Source: Ailanthus altissimus
Taxonomy: Eukaryota > Streptophyta > Magnoliopsida > Sapindales > Simaroubaceae
Assembly: GCA_946807835.1 (NCBI GenBank)
Contig: OX327699.1
Coordinates: forward strand, 6,255,001 to 6,319,000
Length of the DNA: 64,000 nt
Direction: 5' to 3'
Part shown: piece by piece, positions 1 to 10,643 of the stretch
How the letters are laid out: every line of letters starts with the position of its first letter
Position numbering within the stretch: position 1 is the first letter of the stretch
Program-made: the position numbers and the translations under genes
Notes under the pieces: model-generated
The model's database searches: none
What the model was told of the DNA's origin: nothing
The model's input: only the letters and a program-made list of their open reading frames with translations

Positions 1-1162
1 CTTTGCTTGCAATTCGACCTTTCTTTCTTTGAACTTCTTTCGGATGGAATTAGCATAAGGGATGTGTTTAACCCACACATCTTTATACACCCGAACATGC
101 TCATCCTTTGTGTAGCAACATCAGTATAATTTACACACTTACTGGGCTCTCAGTTGCATACTGCATATTTGATTGCCAATGATGTTGATACTAAGCCACT
201 GGGTTTGAACATCATCGATCATGCATGCTCTTTTCTGAAACAAAACAACACTAATGAATATACTATGTTATTATGAATATATCAAATCAACTTCATGTAC
301 AAAATGTATCATGATCTGATATGTGTCCTTCAACATGCTGAATGACTGGTGGTACTGCATCATACGTCTTATTTGATGTAAGATCTCTTCTTTGTCTATG
401 GATATCCTAGTCATTAGCTCTGACATCCTGGTCATCATATATTTTTGTCATAACTATTTTCTCGTCCCATAGATCATCAATCTTCTTCTCAAAAGTATTA
501 AATTACCATGACATGTTTGGCTGTGCAGACATGACTAACTCAAACTATACATAAATAATTATAATTAATCTTCACAATAGAATATTAATCAAACTCAAAT
601 AGCGAATAAATAAATTTTTTTTATTAAAATTGTATCATTTCTCCAAACGTTGGCAGGGCTTCAAAGGATTAGCGACGCTGAATATCCATATTAACCTCGG
701 GATCGGGAATTAAACATTTGACGTCATAACATAGTTCAAATTAAGCCCCTTTAAATACTCCTGATGGGATATGCCTCTTCGCTGCCTTGTGACAGTTCTC
801 ATTCTTCTCATGTTTTCAGGGCACTAACTTCTTATATGCCTCCAAAACTTATACAAAGTTATAAAATTATTAATTATTAACAGGAAAAATATATATATAT
901 ATATATGCGTGTGTGTGTGTGTGTGTGAAAGTAGTTATATAATGTAAAAATATACCAAATATTTATACTTTTTGAAGAGAAACTTTTCAACATCCGTGAA
1001 TATTGCAGTGTTATACCAATTCAGAAGGCGTAAAAAATGGTCACATCTTTACATATAAACACCGATCTGCATATCAGAATCGCCTCATAGTTCTAAATTT
1101 GAGATTATAAAAAATAATAATTTTACATTAACAAACAGTTGTTTGAATACTTTCTCCGCATT
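1..1162. other. Degenerate repeat-rich flank, no intact gene
   Basis: No open frame of useful length. On the minus strand, around 1-230, short coding-like stretches are followed by an acceptor-like TTTTGTTTCAG, so this may be the decayed 3' part of the transposon gene whose fragment lies at 1,163-1,378. I could not assign a family. The rest is AT-rich. Confidence 0.3.
889..927. repeat. Compound (AT)n(GT)n microsatellite
   Basis: A run of AT dinucleotides passes through a short GCGT junction into GT dinucleotides. Simple-sequence repeat, read directly from the sequence. Confidence 0.95.
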
Positions 1163-1378
1163 TCAATATAATATTGAATTGATAGAATTATTCAACAGGA
1201 ATGCATGACTAAAACCATACGTGTTATACACTTCCTTCTCCCAACTACCCTCTTTTCTGATCTTCTTTAACTTCTTTTCTGTTGTTAAGCTCAAGTTGTC
1301 ATAGAGAATAGACCATGTAATTGTGCCCCATAGGTAGGCATTAAAATCATCCAAATCAATCCACAAGCCTAAGCACAA
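1163..1378 (-). pseudogene. Fragment resembling DUF1985/Ulp1-type transposon-borne protein
   Basis: A 71-codon open stretch carries the word pattern DLDDFNAYLWGT, then a spacer rich in K and E, then YNTYGFSHAF. That order (D-L-x-x-F-N-x-Y-x-W-G, then Y-N-x-x-G-F-x-x-A) is what I remember from the plant DUF1985 domain, which is common in Ulp1-like genes carried by Mutator- and CACTA-type transposons. The frame has no convincing start and no flanking exons that I could join. I read it as a decayed exon. The family call rests on memory of the pattern and is tentative. Confidence 0.35.
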
Positions 1379-1399
1379 AATATTGGACTTCTTTATGAT

Positions 1400-2740
1400 C
1401 GTCCCTCGACACCAACACTTTATGAAGAAAAAAAAAATAAAACAAACACAATTTTATAGCATTTATGTCATCTTCAATACTCAAATCTACCGCACGAACC
1501 ACCTATCTAAGTTCTTATAGGTCAAATCCCTTATATTTCTAAAATATTTAACCCACAGTCTATTTTTAAGTTTTTGTTCAATTCTTTAACTGAAGGATAA
1601 TCTCATATCCTCAACCCTATAATCAAATAGAAATTCAAATGGGAGAATCTAATGCGCTTCTAACATACTAAAGATCACAATTCTTCATATAATATTTGAG
1701 TATGCCTTTGTCTTAATAATATCTCATGTATTAACATACCTGAGGATGGGATAGCGTGCATATATAAGAAATGATTTCAACATGTGGTCCTAAATAATTA
1801 TGTCAACCTGAATATCAACTTATATCCAATGGCATCAACAGCCCACAACTTCAAATAAGTAATGATCGACTATTGATAAAATTTATTTTTTGAAACTATA
1901 AATGATTTCGATACATTTTAAAAAAGATTAAATTTATTAGTACATGAGAAGATAAATATTTCCCATAATTTTATAACAAATTAAAGAAAGCATTAACTAT
2001 TAAATTAATTAATTAATTAATTAAAATAACAACAACCAAACTTAATTAAAAAAATTAAAAAATTAAAAATATTAAAAAGCAATTCCATATGTAAATAGAT
2101 TAATTATTTATATAACTGTACATATTATTTAATTAATTAAACAATTAAATGTATGATTTTTTTTAATTAGTGATATAATTTAATTTAATTATTAATTTAT
2201 AAATAAGTAGTTAATTCATTGTTTTAATTAAATTATTTTCAAATTTTATATATTCAATTAAAAAATTCAATTTATTAATTTTTATTAAAATTAAACACCA
2301 AAATAAATTATTAAGACAACAAATAAATTATGTTATTAATTAATAACATAATATTAATTAATTAATTAGTTTATAAATAAACAAATAATCTAACACTTTA
2401 ATTAATTTAATTTCAAATTAAATTTAATTTAATTGAAAAAATTTTAAAATATCTTGAGCGCCAAGTGGCAGCACGAGAGGTGCCACATTTTCGTTATACA
2501 TTAAGTGTATGTGTTGTTGCATGCGATGGCCCACATTTGGGGCTTTTATCGATTTTTGGACTTTCGAGGCCATTTTTTTACTAATTTCTTAAAAATCTAC
2601 TCATGTTTCATAATATTTACTTATTTTAGACATTATCATAGTATAAAATCACTATTAACTAAAAGGAATCATGAATTTATCAAGTATTTACTATTTGTTT
2701 TTATAAGAATGTGCCAATCGGTTTGAGATGGTTTGAGAGA
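1400..2740. other. Very AT-rich spacer, no gene seen
   Basis: Long runs of TTAATTAA-type sequence between 1,980 and 2,450. A GC-richer patch at 2,455-2,490 (GCGCCAAGTGGCAGCACGAG) breaks the AT-rich tract. The short open frames here have no recognisable content. Confidence 0.6.
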
Positions 2741-2865
2741 ATTTTGTATGTATTTTGGCGAGTGAGAAAAATTTTGATTTTAGAGGCGGGTGGGAGTAAA
2801 AAGGTCCAATGCCGTGCTTTTTGGCTAAAAACAAAAAAGTAAAAGTGTGGATAACAAAATAAACC

Positions 2866-2895
2866 TTAAATTGAGGGTTATTTTCGAAGATTTCC
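2866..2895 (-). repeat. Possible lone Mutator-like transposon end
   Basis: Read on the minus strand, the sequence begins GGGAAATCTTCGAAAATAAC and continues with an AT-rich tail. It resembles, in order and composition, the terminal inverted repeats of the complete element at 29,899-31,191 (GGGAAATTTT...AATAGCCCC). No partner end and no target duplication were found, so this is a weak call. Confidence 0.25.
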
Positions 2896-3153
2896 CTATA
2901 AATAACGAAATAACAGGAACAACATGATTGAAACCTGCATGGCAGAGCACACCCAATTACCACTCAAAACACATCCTCGTGTTTGCTTAATTTGAGCCCA
3001 AAGAGCATTAATATTATACTTTATAACCTTTCTCGTAAATTCCATTTGAGTATTATAATTTAATCTTTAGCTATAATTTTTTAAAAGATCAATATTTTTT
3101 TTTAAAGTGAAAGTATAACTCTACTTGTAGTGATAGGTGTAATCTAATGATAA

Positions 3154-3892
3154 TATTAGAGATTTGGTAATTTAATAATTTTGTTTGGATAAGAATTGAG
3201 ATGAATATCAAATAGGAGAGTCATAAGAAGTTTAGAATGTGTGGGACACGTATGAAAAAGTCTAAAACATGTGGGACACGAAGATGCAAAAAAAGCGAGG
3301 AAAAAGAGCGGAGCTAGTAACAGGGGCCAGCGCAGCGGCACCTAAGGCTGAGCGTCGTAGCGCCCAGATCAGTACTCTAGTGCCGCAGCGCTAGACGTGG
3401 CATGCTCAGCGCCATGGTGCTAGAGCGGGGAGAGTTTGTATTTGATCCAGATTTCTGAGTTTTAAAAAAATTTGGACTTTTAAAACAAGTGAATTTTTAC
3501 TCTAATAAGGAATAAGGATAATAGGCACGAAATAACTCCTATATAAACACTTGTAAACCTTTTAGGTTGAAATCAAGCATTAAGAGAGACTCTAAAAGAG
3601 AGAAGAACTAGGTAGACACCAAGAGCTTGTGTGTACTAGGGTGGAACTATCGTTTGGGTGTTCATTACTCATGGTAGAGTAAGGGTACACTAAACATTAG
3701 GTTATTTTGAGGGTTCTTCATTGGATTTTTCTTGTAAAATCTCTAAGGAGTTAATAAGAAAAGTTAGGATCCTTGAATCCACCATCGATGTAGGTTATTC
3801 TGTTGTGCAAATAGGTTAGGGTTCAAGGTTGAAATTGGTTAGTTTCTTTGCTTTAGCCTAATCTCACGGGGAGAAGAGTGATTCCTCCAACA
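3154..3892 (+). repeat. 5' LTR of Copia family A
   Basis: Begins TATTAGAGATTTGG (a worn TGTTGGAGA-type start) and ends CCTCCAACA. It aligns along its length with 5,332-6,103, for example at AGAATTGAGA near the start and TCTAAAAGAG in the middle. Positions 3,310-3,430 form a GC-rich block with repeated GCAGCG/GCGCC words, unlike the AT-rich remainder. Confidence 0.85.
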
Positions 3893-3894
3893 AA

Positions 3895-3908
3895 CTAGTA
3901 TCAGAGCT
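3895..3908 (+). other. Primer binding site (tRNA-Met type, one mismatch)
   Basis: CTAGTATCAGAGC follows the LTR end by two bases. The plant consensus for priming by initiator tRNA-Met is TGGTATCAGAGC, so there is one difference, in the first GG. It fixes the element's orientation as plus. Confidence 0.75.
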
Positions 3909-3943
3909 AAGGTTCGATAATACACACTTAGAGTATTTAAACT

Positions 3944-5331
3944 ATGGCTGTAATCAAGTAAGAAATAGAGAAGTTCAATGGGATTAATGACTTCATTCTT
4001 TGGAGGAAGAAGGTTAGGGCTCTACTAATAAAAGAAGGGCTAGACTCAGCCTTGGAGTAAGTCAGTTCCTCAACTAGCAAAGAGACGACAACCTTAAAGT
4101 TTGGGCAGAAAGATTGGGACACGATTCAAAAAAAGGCTCATAGCACCATAATTCTACTGTTGAGCAACAAAGTATTAAGGAAAGTTGGTAATGAAGAAAC
4201 CGCTTTGGGGCTATGGAAGAGACTTGAGGCATTATACATAAAAAAAAAGTCTCTTGTAAATAGACTTTTTGTGAAGAAGAAACTACATTAGTTAACAATG
4301 CATGAAGGATCTTCATTGAGAGCTCACATTGACGAGTTCAACAAGATCATCATAAATTTTGAGCAATTGGGTATCAAGACTGAGGAAGAAGACAAGGTCA
4401 TAATTTTGTTAAGTTTATTGTTGAAAATCTATGAGAGTTTTGTGGATACGCTGCTGTATAGTAAAGAGTCCTTAACGATAAATGACATCAATGCATCATT
4501 GAACTCAAAAGAATTGACAAAAAGATATGAGTCTGAGAGGAGCAGTATTTCTTGCACAAGGGAGGAAGAGCAGCCAACGAGGAAGAGATCTAAGTAGTGT
4601 TTCCTTTGTAATAAGCAATAGCACTTTGTGAATGATTATCCAAAAATAAAAGGCCAATAAGGATATGCTACAATCGATATTTTTGGGAAAGATACCAAAG
4701 TTGTAAACACATTGGTAGCCTCAAAGGGAAAATACGCTAGCAAATATATACTAGATTTGGGGTACAATGTCCATATGTGTCTCGATAGATCGATGTTTAC
4801 CAACTACAAAGTCAAGAGAGGTAAAGCTTTAATGGAGAATGACATGACTTGTGAGATCATAAGAGTTAGTGACATAAAACTAAGGATGCAAGGTGGAGAA
4901 ACTAGGGATTTACATGGTGTAAGACATGTTCCTAGGCAAGCTCGATGAGGAATGGTATTCGGTTAGAGTGAAAAAAGGAAAATTGAAGGTAAAGAAATGA
5001 TCTATAAGGTTTGATGGTGAGAAGCACAGTAGAGGGCTCTTTGTGCTTAAGAGGATGGTCATGAGTGACCCAACACGGGGTGTTAGAGTTATGCAGACCA
5101 CTAGGCGACATCCAAACCATGCTCATCGAGGTGATGAGGGTTGGAAAGGAGTGCAACGCATCCATACCCTATACAAGGTGCACGAATGCCTTTGTAGACC
5201 AAAGTCACTAGCTCAGAGAAAGTTAAGTCTTGGTGGAGACTTAAGTGGACTCAACTTTAGGAGACAAAGTATTGGTGTGAATCAAATCCAGAAGCCTGCT
5301 TATTTGAAAGATTTTGAATCAAAGAATGGTT
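3944..5331 (+). pseudogene. Copia gag-protease remnant
   Basis: Starting from an ATG just after the primer site, the reading frame shows the Copia gag signature: KFNGINDFILW, then LWKRLEALY, then VDTLLYSKESLT (UBN2/gag_2-like). Stops interrupt it after five codons and again later. A worn zinc knuckle follows near 4,597 (CFLCNK with a stop replacing part of it). At 4,750 the protease active-site triplet reads D-L-G instead of D-S-G. After about 4,950 the frame shifts repeatedly and no further domain can be followed. It cannot encode a working capsid or protease. Confidence 0.8.
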
Positions 5332-6103
5332 TATTGGAGATTTGGTGATTCAATAATCTTGTTTGGACAAGAATTGAGACAAATATCAAAGAGAAGAGTC
5401 ACAAGAAGTCTAGAACATGTGGGACACATATGAAGAAATCTAGGACGTGTGGGACACGAAGGGGGAAGCGAAATGGGACTCGAAGACGAAAAGGAACAGA
5501 GCTAGTAACAGGGGTTAGCGCCGCGGCTCCCAGATCAGTACTCCAGCGTCGTGGCACTAGGTTCTTAGTGTCGCAGCACTGAATGCAACATGCTCAATGC
5601 CGCGGCACTAGGACCTCAGCACCGCAGCGCCATAGTGGGGAAAGTTCTTATTTGATCCGAATTTCTAAGTTTTAGAAAATTTTGGACTTTCAAAATAAGT
5701 GGACTCTTACTCCAATAAGGATAAGGGATAATAGGCACAAAATAACACATATATAAACTCTTGTAAACTCTTTAGGTTGAAATCAAGTACTTAGAGATAC
5801 TCTAAAAGAGGGAAGAACTGAGTAGACACTAAGTACTTATGTGCTTTATGGTAGAACCATCGTTTGATTGTTCATTGCTCGTGGTAGAGTAAAAATACAT
5901 TAAACATTAGATATTTTTTTGAGTTCTTCATTATATTTTTTTGTAAAATTTTCAAAGAGTTAATAAAAAAAGATAGGATTCTTAGATCCATCGTGAACGT
6001 AAGTTATTTCATTGTACAAATAAGTTAAAGTTCAAAGTAGAACTTGATTAAATTTCTTCTCTTTAACTTAATCTTTCAAGAAAAAAATGTAATTTCTCCA
6101 ACA
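5332..6103 (+). repeat. 3' LTR of Copia family A
   Basis: Begins TATTGGAGATTTGGTGATTC and ends TTCTCCAACA. Collinear with 3,154-3,892. It carries the same GC-rich block at 5,510-5,640, with repeated GCCGCGGC-like words. Confidence 0.85.
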
Positions 6104-6479
6104 AATAATTTTACTTATTGACTAATATTAAAATTCCAAGTTTAATTACCCATTTTTTAATAATATAAATAAAAAGGTTTAATCCAAGCTTTTTTTTTTA
6201 AGTCAAGGTATCATCCTATTTAAACTTATAATTTTATTTATTTTTATTTTGATATAAGCTTTTCGCACACTTATTTCTTAAATTTATTTGTAGATAGTCT
6301 TTAGATCTGAAATAAAAATGAAAAAACTAAAGAAGTTCTACCGTGCAATATGCTTGAGTGCTACAAAATGATTCTCTAAATAGCTCGCATAATTTATTTA
6401 AATAAAAACTTTACTTTATATATTTTTAAATAAATTCTCCATATGAATCTCAAATTTATACTATAAAAAATAGGTACCA
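6104..6479. other. AT-rich spacer
   Basis: No gene, repeat boundary or RNA feature recognised. Confidence 0.5.
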
Positions 6480-7420
6480 CGAAAATTATCTATGAAAATG
6501 AGTACCCATTAGCAATCGACTTTATTAAAAAAATGATAAAAAAGATGTAACTCTTAAAGTTTTTAAAAAGAAATTTATCTATCTTTGTAATTTCAAAAGA
6601 AATGAAAAGACTATTGTGAGGTGGTAAATTTTGTCTGTTAAAATATTTAAGAGAATAAATTTTTATATTTACTTTATAAAGGATACGTGTCACAAATTTA
6701 AGATAATAAATGTTAATTTTTTAATTTAAACATAAATAACACATGTCATAACATAATTGATTTATATTTTTTAAAATAACAATTATTAACAAAATGAGAT
6801 GTATCATTTTGTAATAAGTTATTAACAACATTTGTCACCATATTATTAAATTTTTTATTTTTTTAATAAATATATTAAATTAAATTAAAAACTAAAAACT
6901 TTATAATTAAAAATAAATTAAAAAAACTAAAATAAAAATAACGGCCATCAATGATTGCCGCTATCATCGCTAGACGACAATCAGTCATTGGCCAGTGATA
7001 AATGGTGGTGGATTAACTCAATTTCTACATCATCGAATTTAAAATTTCAAGATCTATACAATAACTTAAAGAGTTTTAAAATAAAAAAAAATAAAGTAGT
7101 AACTATCATATTTGCGCTATCAAACGGCGACGAGTAAAGGTGCAGTACCACTTATTTCGACTAAATCATTAATTAACAACTCTAATTATAATGATGATGC
7201 ATCTCTACTCGTCATTATTTGACAAGAGAGATACGGTAACCGATATTTTATTTTTTTACTTTGACATTCTTTTAATGCTTCATTAATAAAAATAATTATA
7301 TTATCATATAAATCTTAAAATTTTGAATCTGTTTATGTAAAATTTGAATTAATTCACCGTAGATTATCGACAATCGATTTTCATCTACTTGATGGCCGAA
7401 TCCCATCAAAGCACATCAGA
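6480..7420. repeat. Dispersed AT-rich repeat, related to an inverted copy at about 41,960-42,860
   Basis: The stretch around 6,660-6,790 (GATACGTGTCACAAATTTA, then TTTAAACATAAATAACACAT) reappears on the opposite strand around 42,640-42,780. The central part around 7,060-7,170 also matches 42,230-42,320 (GGTGCAGTACCA versus GGTGCATTACCA). The two copies are therefore a dispersed element with similar ends in opposite orientations, which suggests a small DNA transposon. I could not define exact termini or target duplications. Confidence 0.45.
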
Positions 7421-8078
7421 ATGGAAGGGGCTCCTAGGTCCATCGTTGCGTCAATGGCTTGTCAGGAAGACAATAAGCCCCAAGGAACCAAGAGAATAAT
7501 CTCCTGAGAAGGTTCATTCTAACTTGCTAATTCTGATGCAAAAACATATTTTCTATTATTTTAAATAATAAATATGTTTAAAATCAGAAATTGATTTGAG
7601 AATGAAAAGAACAGAAAACAAACGCGTATGGAGAATTAATCATAAACTAGATCAAAATCGAAGTACATGTTACAGTTATTTCCATGGAATCACTGCTGAT
7701 TTGGAAATTTGATCATGTAGATGTGTAACGCACTAATTAGGATAAGAACGATTATTGCTGCCGACTATATATTTTCCATTTTTTTTTAATAATTAATGAT
7801 GACTTTTATCACCCTTTTAATTATAATAACGTTTAATATATTTTCTTCACACAAACTAATATTAAGTTGATTACGTCTTTTTTTTTTTTAAAACAATTCA
7901 TAATAAGCAAGTTAATGGTCAGAGACGGAGTTAAAAATTTGAACTACTAAATAATAGAGCATACCCGAATAATAGTTTAATAGTAAAAGATTTATAAAAT
8001 ATATTTTATTTATATATAAGAAAATATTTATTATTATTATTTTAAAAAGAATTTGATATCACGTATGGTCACATATTC

Positions 8079-8128
<50 letters not shown>

Positions 8129-8378
8129 GTTAATAGTAATAAATATTAGAGCAAATAAAAGAAATTTGTTCAGAACGGAAATGAGAAAGGATAAGGAAAA
8201 GTTGACTAACCGTAAGCCTGTCGGCGGAAGAATCATAGACTAATTCTTCTTTCTGTATTAGATACATTTTTATTAGTCATGGCCACGAAGTTTCTGAAAT
8301 GCAAAACTTGGGTAGGTTTTGTAAGTACTTATCCGCCGTGTAAATGATAATATTTGTGTATTTTTTAATTTAAAATTA
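7421..8378. other. Spacer without a recognisable gene
   Basis: AT-rich. A less AT-rich patch at 7,383-7,520 could be a gene fragment, but no frame is convincing. A microsatellite lies at 8,079-8,128. Confidence 0.5.
8079..8128. repeat. Compound (CT)n(AT)n microsatellite
   Basis: About 13 CT units followed directly by about 12 AT units. Confidence 0.95.
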
Positions 8379-8814
8379 GAAGTTTGAGTCTCGATAATAA
8401 ATTAAAGTATTGTAAATATATATATATATATTTTGTGAAAGTAATAAATTTTTTTTAATCATAGAGGGATATTTGAATATATTTAAGTGTTAAGTAATAT
8501 ATAGTCTTAATATTGATTTGAGGATAGGTATTCGAGTTTGGTAATAGATTAAAGTATTGTAAATATATTTTTTTCTTTTTTTGAGAGTAATTGGTCTATT
8601 TATTATAGAGGTGAGGGTTTAGATGTACTTAAATTTTAAGTGATATATAGTTTTAATAGATATATATATTATATAATAGATATTAATGTAATATTAAGGG
8701 TGTGAGCCTTGGCAGAAGATTAATGCATGATAAATATTTTTTTTATCTTATAAGGACAGTTGGTCATCTTATTGTGAAGATATGAGTTCAAGTGTCTTTT
8801 AATATTATGTGTTA
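8379..8814. repeat. Three degenerate tandem repeats of about 150-170 bp
   Basis: The core ATTAAAGTATTGTAAAT at about 8,401 recurs at about 8,551, and a worn version (ATTAATGCATGATAAAT) occurs at about 8,719. Each is followed by a T-rich tract, a GG(A/T)..TTTA stretch and TTAAGTGATATATAG-like sequence. Non-coding. It ends exactly where the next Copia LTR fragment begins. Confidence 0.6.
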
Positions 8815-8878
8815 TGAGAAAGTTGATTAAAAATTATTGTAAAATGATTTAGGGAACAAGTTAGGTGTATTGGATGTG

Positions 8879-9710
8879 TTTCTACTCATTTGGCTATGCA
8901 TTTCAAATTGTCAACAGCACAATCACCAACATTCGAAGAAGATAAATTGTAGATGAGTAAAGTACCATATGCAAGCGCTATGGGGAACATCATATATGTA
9001 ATGGTTTGCACAAGACCAAACATAGCACATGTTGTGAGTGTGGTGAGAAAATACATGACAAATCTAGGGAAATGATCATTGGTTTTGCAATGAAGTGGAT
9101 TTTGAGATATTTCAAAGGAACGTCAGATCATGGGTTGATGTATAAAAGGGATAAAGACAGCAGTGTAATGGTAAGAAGATACGTAGACTCATATAATGCA
9201 GGTGATCTAAACAAGAGAAGATCGTTAACGGGCTACGTATTCACAGTGTTTGGGTGTAGTGTATATGGGAGATTAGTTTTATAATATGTGGTTGCACTAT
9301 CTACCACAAAGTGTAGAGTACATAGCTGTTGGAGAAGCCATTAAGGAGGTCGTGTTGTTGAAAGACATATGCGCGAAAGTAATGACTACTGAAGATGTGA
9401 TCATCGGTGTGTATTGTGATAGTTAGAGTGCCATATACCTAAGTAAGCATCAAATGTTTCATGAGAAGTCTAAACATATTAATATACGACTCTATTACAT
9501 TTGAGAGATTGTCCAAAGCGGTGAAGTTAATCTAACAAAAATAGCATCGTCTGAAAATTATGCCAATATGTTGACTAAGTCATTGTCCTTGATTAAGTTC
9601 GTCTTAAGCAAAGATTTAACCAGAGTTACTACTTTGTGAGGGTGACCGAAGATACGGATATAAAAGATCAAAAGATTTTGTGAATAATTTTGAATCAACG
9701 GAAAAATTTG
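8879..9710 (+). pseudogene. Copia RT/RNase H 3' remnant, upstream copy
   Basis: Corresponds to 15,690-16,510 of the downstream copy. Recognisable words include MKWILRYFKGT, DLNKRRSLTGYVFTVFG and, after a frame break, VVALST and YCDS. These are the end of the Copia reverse transcriptase thumb/connection and RNase H. Several frameshifts and stops interrupt it. It joins directly to an LTR start on its left, with everything between deleted. Confidence 0.8.
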
Positions 9711-10394
9711 TGAGAAAGTTCATTAAAAATTATTATAAAATAATTTAAGGAATAAACCAGGTGCGATGAATGCCCGAGGAAGTAAAACAAACGCGAAATG
9801 AGGATAAAAAGAGAAATCGGTGCCCAAAGCTGGGCGCCGCAATGTTAAAGAGCTAGCATTGCGGTGCCACTGACAGTTTTTGGGTGTCGTGGCGCCCAAA
9901 TGCCCAGTGTTGCAGCGCTGGGCGCAAGACATCTAGCACAGCTACACCAAAGAGTGGCTGCCACGGAGCTTAGTACAAGAAATAGTTTCCCATTTTGGAT
10001 TGATTTGTTTCTTCTCTCTTTTGTTCCAAGACTTCCAAAAATGACTCCCACATGTATATGTTTAACCTAAGTCGTTTTAAAGTCTATATAAAGACTCTAT
10101 ATTGGCTTGTAAATATATCTTTGTGATCATAACATTTTTTGTGATTCTTAATGAGAGAAACCTCTAGTTTGTAAGAGATAATGAGTTCTTTCTTGTAAAA
10201 TGCATACTTTGTGAGTGCCTTGTGATTTAATAATAAGAGAGTGTGATCTTGATCCATCGTAGACATAGGCAAGTTACCGAATTACGTAAATTCTATATAT
10301 TGTTCTTTTATCTTCTCTTTCTAGACTTTTTAATTGCTTGGATTACAGTATATACTTTGGATTTATTGCTTGTTTGATTGCTCCTGCTTCAACA
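9711..10394 (+). repeat. Shared middle LTR of Copia family B
   Basis: Starts TGAGAAAGTTCATTAAAAAT and ends GCTTCAACA. It matches 16,511-17,169 throughout. A GC-rich block at 9,830-9,960 has repeated GGCGCC, GCAGCG and GGCGCAAG words, like the block in family A LTRs. Confidence 0.85.
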
Positions 10395-10397
10395 AAC

Positions 10398-10409
10398 TGG
10401 TGTTAGAGC
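10398..10409 (+). other. Primer binding site (tRNA-Met type, two mismatches)
   Basis: TGGTGTTAGAGC, three bases after the LTR end. The consensus is TGGTATCAGAGC. Confidence 0.8.
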
Positions 10410-10424
10410 TTGATTTTAAGCAAA

Positions 10425-10643
10425 CATGGCCACACCCAAGTATGAGATAAAGAAATTCAACGGAATGAATGACTTAAAACTGTAGAAGATGAAAGTTAAG
10501 ACGTTGTTGGTGAGCTAGCGATTAAGCTTGGCATTAGAGAAAATTCTAGCTCCATCTAGTGAAGAAGAGAAAACGTAAGAGTCATCTAAGGCTGAAGTAA
10601 AAAAAATGGACATTCAAGAAAGAGCTCACAGTACAATCGTTCT
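10425..10643 (+). pseudogene. Copia gag, N-terminal part
   Basis: ATG followed by ATPKYEIKKFNGMNDL, the usual Copia gag opening, then stops after about 22 and 33 codons. The frame is cut at 10,643 by the solo LTR and resumes at 12,689 with LLLSDKVLREV. The same junction is uninterrupted in family A near 4,150 (STIILLLSNKVLR). Confidence 0.8.

Larger units (their letters stand above)
3154..6103 (+). mobile_element. Dead Ty1/Copia retrotransposon (family A), internally deleted
   Basis: Two related direct LTRs (3,154-3,892 and 5,332-6,103) enclose about 1.4 kb of broken gag-protease sequence. A tRNA-Met-type primer site follows the first LTR. Integrase, reverse transcriptase and RNase H are absent, so most of pol has been deleted. 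The LTRs have diverged visibly from each other and the frame is full of stops, so the insertion is old. Flanks GATAA and AATAA may be a worn 5-bp target duplication. The same LTR family is found inverted at 17,172-17,952. Confidence 0.85.

Noticed and set aside
2505..2963. Two overlapping open frames of 73 and 90 codons
   Set aside because: Opposite strands of an AT-rich spacer with no start context or recognisable domain.
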